Assembly (NCBI GenBank): GCA_002433465.1
Contig: DJIE01000047.1
Span: 1 to 9,621 of the forward strand
Source: Salinisphaera sp. UBA6602
GTDB lineage: Bacteria > Pseudomonadota > Gammaproteobacteria > Nevskiales > Salinisphaeraceae
Length of the DNA stretch: 9,621 nt
Direction of reading: 5' to 3'
Each line of letters begins with the position of its first letter. The stretch's first letter is position 1. The notes under the pieces are model-generated. The model saw only the letters and a list, made by a program, of their open reading frames with translations, did no database searches and was not told the DNA's origin. Positions 6,110-9,621 of the stretch are shown here, in pieces. The position numbers and the translations under genes are program-made.

Positions 6110-6145
6110 GCCTTGGCGCTGCACTATGCTCAACGATCACCGCTG

Positions 6146-7246
6146 ATGCCCGCATCCACCGATACCCCCATCCCTATCACGCTGCTGACCGGTTTTCTGG
6201 GCAGCGGCAAGACCACGCTGCTCAATCGGCTGGTACGCCAGCCCGGCATGAACCGGACGCTCGTCGTGATCAACGAGTTCGGCGAAATCGGCCTGGACCA
6301 TCAGCTGTTCAGCGCCAGCCGCGAAAGCGAGCTGGTCGCGCTCGAGAGTGGCTGCCTGTGCTGCACGGTACGCGGCGACCTGGTGCGCACCCTGCGAGAT
6401 GCCACCTGGCGCTTCGCCCGCGGCGGCGAACGCTTTTTCGACCGATTGGTGATCGAAACCACCGGCCTGGCCGACCCGGCGCCCATTCTGCATACCCTGA
6501 TGACCGACGCCCGTATCGCCCGCGCCTATCGACTGGACGGCGTGGTGACCTGCGTTGATGCCGTCCACGGGCAAGCCAGCCTCGATGCGCACGACGAGGC
6601 AATGAAGCAGGCCGCCATGGCCGATCTACTGTTAATTACCAAGGCCGACCTCACTGCGGCCGACACGCTGGCGAATCTGCGCGCACGGCTCGCCGCGCTC
6701 AACAGCGGCGCCCGCCAGATGACGGTGACCCACGGCCACGTCGAGGCCAGCGAATTGACCGACCTGGGTATCGATCCGCAGCGCGCGCACGGGGCCGATA
6801 TCGAACGCTGGCTGGGCACGGCACCCGCTAAGAATACGCCGCAGTCCGGCGCCGCGACCGGACTGCGGCTGGGCGCAGCCGTGGCACCGCCGACGTCGAC
6901 GCTCCTGCCAACACCGGTTGCCAACGATCCGAATCGCCACGACGACCGGATCCGGGCGCACTGCTTCACCTTCGATACGCCCATCGACGCCGATCGCCTC
7001 GAGGTCTGGCTGCAGCTGATGGTGTCGCTCATGGGCGAGCGCATGCTGCGTATCAAGGGCTTGATCCATATCGCCGGCGAACCGCGCCCGGCTGTCATCC
7101 ACGGGGTACAGCATATCTTCCACCCCATGACCTGGCTGGACGCCTGGCCCGACGAAGACCGACGCTCGCGGCTGGTATTCATCACCCGCGATATTCCGCG
7201 CGACTCGCTGGCAGGCATTCTGGCCGCGCTGGAGGCCCCGGCATAG
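6146..7246 (+). CDS. COG0523 (CobW/YjiA-like) GTPase, putative zinc metallochaperone
   Basis: The product has 366 residues. Walker A GFLGSGKT is at 16-23, INEFGEIGLDH at 42-52, the metal-binding CxCC motif SGCLCC at 68-73, IETTGLADP at 103-111, and a TKAD specificity motif at 165-168 in place of the common NKxD. A CobW C-terminal domain occupies about 270-350 (AHCFTFDTPIDADRLEVWL, HGVQHIFHPMTWLDAWPDEDRRSRLVFIT). Between them lies an Ala/Pro-rich linker (about 223-265), a likely flexible insert. COG0523 GTPases deliver metal, often zinc, to client enzymes. I chose the ATG at 6146 because the Walker A then lies at the usual distance from the N-terminus; a TTG at 6113 is in frame with an AGG 3 nt before it and cannot be ruled out. 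Subgroup features look like PA5535-type proteins. Confidence 0.88.
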   Translation: MPASTDTPIPITLLTGFLGSGKTTLLNRLVRQPGMNRTLVVINEFGEIGLDHQLFSASRESELVALESGCLCCTVRGDLVRTLRDATWRFARGGERFFDRLVIETTGLADPAPILHTLMTDARIARAYRLDGVVTCVDAVHGQASLDAHDEAMKQAAMADLLLITKADLTAADTLANLRARLAALNSGARQMTVTHGHVEASELTDLGIDPQRAHGADIERWLGTAPAKNTPQSGAATGLRLGAAVAPPTSTLLPTPVANDPNRHDDRIRAHCFTFDTPIDADRLEVWLQLMVSLMGERMLRIKGLIHIAGEPRPAVIHGVQHIFHPMTWLDAWPDEDRRSRLVFITRDIPRDSLAGILAALEAPA

Positions 7247-7351
7247 CGACGCACTTCGCGTGGGCGCCGTTCTGGAACGATGGCTGCGCGGCGAGGCCGC
7301 CTGCCCAGCGCGCTCGAACACGGTATCCCCGATATCCCTCGCGCCTGCTGT

Positions 7352-7366
7352 ATAAAGCCCGTTTAT
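7352..7366. promoter_or_regulatory. Possible -10 and small inverted repeat upstream of the exported protein gene
   Basis: TATAAA at 7351-7356 could be a -10 element, with no good -35 at 17 bp. ATAAA-GCCCG-TTTAT (7352-7366) forms a short inverted repeat overlapping it. The rest of the 185-bp gap from 7247 to 7431 shows no terminator and no other recognisable signal. Confidence 0.25.
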
Positions 7367-7431
7367 CAAGGCGTTCCGGTCGCCGCGTGCCGACGGCTGC
7401 CGGAACAAGGCATAGAACCAGGGCCCGTCCA

Positions 7432-8316
7432 ATGACGCTTCGACTCGTGATCCCGTTCGCGCTGTTTTTCCTCGCAACCAGCGCCGTCGCCCAACCGGAC
7501 GTGAATGCCTTGATCGAAGAAATGGTCAGCAATGGGTATCCGCCCGAACAGGAAAAACTGGCGGCCCGGATCACCGACGCGCTGATCGAGCGCGCACACG
7601 AGGTGGCGCTACCGGCATTGATCGAGGACTTGCAGCCCGACAACCAACAACATCTGCGCCAGGTGTCATGGCAGCAGTCGGATCGAACGATCCATGTGGC
7701 GACGCTCTGGCACCAGAACAGCTTCCAGCACGTCCGATACGAGCAACAGGAATGCTCCGGGCAGAACTGTTACGCCATCAATGTCTATCCGATCATTCAG
7801 TGGCGCAAGGCCAACGGTTCCTGGGGCGCACGCAGCCTCTACAAAATGGACGGCGAGTGGCCACAGGTACGCCAGGAGGGTGCACAGGCCGAGGTTACGG
7901 CAATCCATAAGCTGCAGCCGGCCAACGAAGAGCTGTATCTGCTACTCGGCGACCAGGCAGGCAACCGTGAACCGGCGTATATCACGGCGCTGGTCATTGC
8001 TTTCGAGGGCGATGAGCTGAAGCTCGACTATCCGGCCTTCAAACAACGCTATCCGTTACTCGATGCGTCGATTTACGATGCACGCAGGCCGGACTCGTAT
8101 CGGCAACACATGTCGTTCGATCCCGATACGCAGATCCTTTCCTTCGTCGACCTGGACAGTCAATTCATTCCCGGGCTGAGTCGTAAAAAACCCGGTCGGG
8201 ACAAAGTATTGGTGGCCCAGGATTCGAGCCGGCTCCAGCATTCCATACTGAACAAGGATGCGGAGCGCTCCTTGGCACTCAAGTTCGTGGATGGGCATTT
8301 CGTACGCGTCGAATGA
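7432..8316 (+). CDS. Exported protein of unknown function
   Basis: The product has 294 residues, starting at ATG 7432 so that a signal peptide leads: MTLR, a hydrophobic core, then AVA with cleavage before Gln21. There is no lipobox Cys, so a soluble periplasmic or secreted protein is expected. The mature part begins with a helical stretch (VNALIEEMVSNGYPPEQEKLAARITDALIE), followed by a beta-rich body. One Cys pair (QECSGQNCY, about 103-111) could form a disulfide. Repeated Trp, Tyr and Gln-rich strands look like a beta-barrel or sandwich domain. I do not recognise the family. An in-frame ATG at 7387 would add 15 basic residues and spoil the signal peptide. The ribosome site is weak (CAGGG, 8-9 nt before). 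There is no His-rich stretch and no visible link to zinc beyond lying between two COG0523 genes. Confidence 0.72.
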   Translation: MTLRLVIPFALFFLATSAVAQPDVNALIEEMVSNGYPPEQEKLAARITDALIERAHEVALPALIEDLQPDNQQHLRQVSWQQSDRTIHVATLWHQNSFQHVRYEQQECSGQNCYAINVYPIIQWRKANGSWGARSLYKMDGEWPQVRQEGAQAEVTAIHKLQPANEELYLLLGDQAGNREPAYITALVIAFEGDELKLDYPAFKQRYPLLDASIYDARRPDSYRQHMSFDPDTQILSFVDLDSQFIPGLSRKKPGRDKVLVAQDSSRLQHSILNKDAERSLALKFVDGHFVRVE

Positions 8317-8341
8317 TTCACACCGCCCGGCGTTTCGCCCG

Positions 8342-8360
8342 CAGTCATAGCAGCTGACTG
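8342..8360 (+). repeat. Small inverted repeat after the exported protein gene
   Basis: CAGTCA and TGACTG flank a 7-nt spacer 25 bp after the stop at 8316. The stem is short and no T-run follows, so it is at best a weak terminator for the plus-strand gene. Confidence 0.25.
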
Positions 8361-8400
8361 TTCCGAGCCCGTAGGCAGGTGGCCATTATCTCGTTCATAT

Positions 8401-8437
8401 AAAAAGGCCCCGGCGTCGCGAGGAAACGAGCGCCGGG
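8401..8437 (-). terminator. Rho-independent terminator of the minus-strand GTPase gene
   Basis: Read on the minus strand, CCCGGCG (8437-8431) pairs with CGCCGGG (8415-8409). The stem is extended by a 3-bp inner segment with one bulged base, and the tract ends in CC then TTTTT (8405-8401). It lies 20 bp past the GTPase stop codon. On the plus strand there is no T-run, so it acts in one direction only. Confidence 0.85.
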
Positions 8438-8456
8438 ACAGACGGACGACTGTTGA

Positions 8457-9621
8457 TCAATGGGCAGCAAGCTGCCAACGCGGGAACGGGTCGTCGAATT
8501 CGCGCCACATCTCGGGCCCGCCCATGCATTCCGCCTCGGTCAGCAGGCAGGCATCCAGACGCTCGATCAGCGCCGCTTCGTCCATGCCCATGCCGATGAT
8601 CACGATTTCCTGGCGCCGGTCGCCGTAGAGCGGATCCCACATTGCTTTCAGCGTTGCCCGCGCCTCCGGATCTTCGGGCGCTTGCCCCGCCCGGTCGCTG
8701 GCCCACCACAGGCCGATCGCCTGGTGCGTGAGCGCGCCCCCGGCCTGGGCCATTTCGCCGACGAAATCGGGCCGCGTGGCCAGCCAGAACCAGCCCTTGC
8801 TGCGCAGCACGCCGGGCCAGTCCGAATGGAACAGATCGAGCAGACGCTGGGGATGAAAAGGCTGGCGACGCCGATAGACGAAGCTGCTGATACCGTATTC
8901 CTCGGTCTCCGGCGTATGCACGCCCTGCAGTTCGCGTACCCAGCCGGCCGACATGGCCGCGCGATCGAAATCGAAGCGCCCGGTGCCGACGATATCGCCC
9001 GTGGCGATGCGGCCGTGTTCGGCCTCGATCACCTGGGCGGCCGGGTTGAGCGCAGCAATCACACCGCGCGCCGCACGGCTTTGTTCCGGCGTGGCCAGGT
9101 CGATCTTGTTGAGCACGATGACGTCGGCAAACTCGATCTGGTCGACGAGTAGATCCACCACGCTGCGCTCGTCTTCTTCGCCCAGCGACTCGCCGCGATC
9201 GGCGATGAAGTCCGCGCTTTCGTAGTCGGCCAGCAGCGCGGCCGCGTCGACTACGGTCGCCATGGTGTCCAGACGTGCAACGTCGGCCAGTGAGAAGCCG
9301 TCTTCGTCGCGTACCGCGAATGTGGCGGCGACCGGCATGGGCTCGGAGATACCGGTGGATTCGATCAGCAGATAGTCGAAGCGCTCTTCGCGTGCCAGCC
9401 GCGTGACCTCGGCGAGCAGATCGTCGCGCAACGTGCAGCAGATGCAGCCGTTGGAAAATTCGACCAGCTTCTCGTCGACGCGCGACAACGCGCCGCTATC
9501 GCGAATACGGGCAGCATCGATATTGATCTCGCTCATATCGTTGACGATGACCGCCACGCGCAGGCCGTCGCGGTTGGCGAGTACGTGGTTGAGTACGGTG
9601 GTCTTGCCCGCGCCGAGAAAG
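8457..9621 (-). CDS. zigA: ZigA/ZagA/YciC-type COG0523 zinc metallochaperone GTPase (5' end beyond window)
   Basis: The frame stays open to the right edge and gives 387 residues; only about a dozen N-terminal residues are missing for a family length near 400. The visible N-terminus is FLGAGKTTVLNHVLANRDG, the end of Walker A. Then come VIVNDMSEINIDAA, LVEFSNGCICCTLRDDL (CxCC at visible residues 59-62), IESTGISEPMPVA, LLVDQIEFADVIVLNKID (canonical NKxD), HTPETEEYGISSFVYRRRQPFHPQRL, SKGWFWLAT and a WDP..GDRRQEIVIIG ending. This follows B. subtilis YciC/ZagA motif by motif, a subgroup distinct from the other COG0523 gene here. ZagA and A. baumannii ZigA are induced by zinc shortage and pass zinc to client enzymes. 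An apparent start at 9557 (GTG) is internal, since the Walker A lies upstream of it. Its promoter lies outside the window, so zinc control cannot be judged. Confidence 0.93.
   Translation of the reverse strand, partial: FLGAGKTTVLNHVLANRDGLRVAVIVNDMSEINIDAARIRDSGALSRVDEKLVEFSNGCICCTLRDDLLAEVTRLAREERFDYLLIESTGISEPMPVAATFAVRDEDGFSLADVARLDTMATVVDAAALLADYESADFIADRGESLGEEDERSVVDLLVDQIEFADVIVLNKIDLATPEQSRAARGVIAALNPAAQVIEAEHGRIATGDIVGTGRFDFDRAAMSAGWVRELQGVHTPETEEYGISSFVYRRRQPFHPQRLLDLFHSDWPGVLRSKGWFWLATRPDFVGEMAQAGGALTHQAIGLWWASDRAGQAPEDPEARATLKAMWDPLYGDRRQEIVIIGMGMDEAALIERLDACLLTEAECMGGPEMWREFDDPFPRWQLAAH

Noticed and set aside
4535..6133. Long open frame on the minus strand (532 codons) across the dehydrogenase gene
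   Set aside because: It is antisense to AdhC, whose motifs run through the whole region. The frame is open because of GC-rich codon use, and the product resembles nothing.
8460..9152. Plus-strand frame of 230 codons
   Set aside because: It is antisense to the ZigA-type GTPase, which has full family motifs on the minus strand.

Overview
This window comes from a GC-rich proteobacterial chromosome, probably a gammaproteobacterium of the Pseudomonas/Salinisphaera kind. That assignment rests on base composition, Gram-negative signal peptides, a glutathione-dependent formaldehyde dehydrogenase and gene families familiar from Pseudomonas zinc regulons. Almost everything between about 620 and the right edge concerns zinc: sensing excess, binding it, moving it across the membrane, and coping when it is scarce.

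Layout. Bases 1-400 hold the end of an alkaline-phosphatase/sulfatase-fold protein unrelated to the rest. At 621-1504 is a compact transcription unit: a promoter overlapped by a 26-bp dyad, a SmtB/ZiaR-type zinc repressor with an intact alpha-5 metal site, a small protein that is about one quarter histidine and carries an internal duplication, and a strong terminator. At 1587-4440 three genes joined by ATGA overlaps encode an ABC ATPase, an FtsX/MacB-type permease with a long Asp-His/Glu-His tract in its periplasmic loop, and a secreted DUF3299 protein. This matches, from memory, the Zur-regulated PA4064-PA4066 / Zrg-type zinc uptake genes. At 4574-5755 is a class III alcohol dehydrogenase (AdhC/FrmA) ending in a terminator. 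At 5864-7246 lie a small unrecognised protein and a COG0523 (CobW-like) GTPase. At 7432-8316 is an unrecognised exported protein. On the minus strand, from 8457 past the right edge, is a second COG0523 GTPase of the ZigA/ZagA/YciC type.

The most interesting observation is the dehydrogenase. Its catalytic zinc ligands and the residues linked to S-hydroxymethylglutathione are present, but two of the four structural-zinc cysteines are replaced (Asp92 and Ile98). The gene sits among zinc-starvation genes, and its start is preceded by the sequence GTTATAACGTCC. Nearly the same sequence (GTTATAGCGTCC) lies at the same distance before the ABC operon. I infer a zinc-sparing isozyme switched on together with zinc uptake, analogous to Cys-minus ribosomal proteins and DksA2. 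The window thus pairs a zinc-excess branch (SmtB-type repressor plus His-rich buffer) with a zinc-limitation branch (likely Zur: uptake, zinc-sparing enzyme, metallochaperone GTPases).
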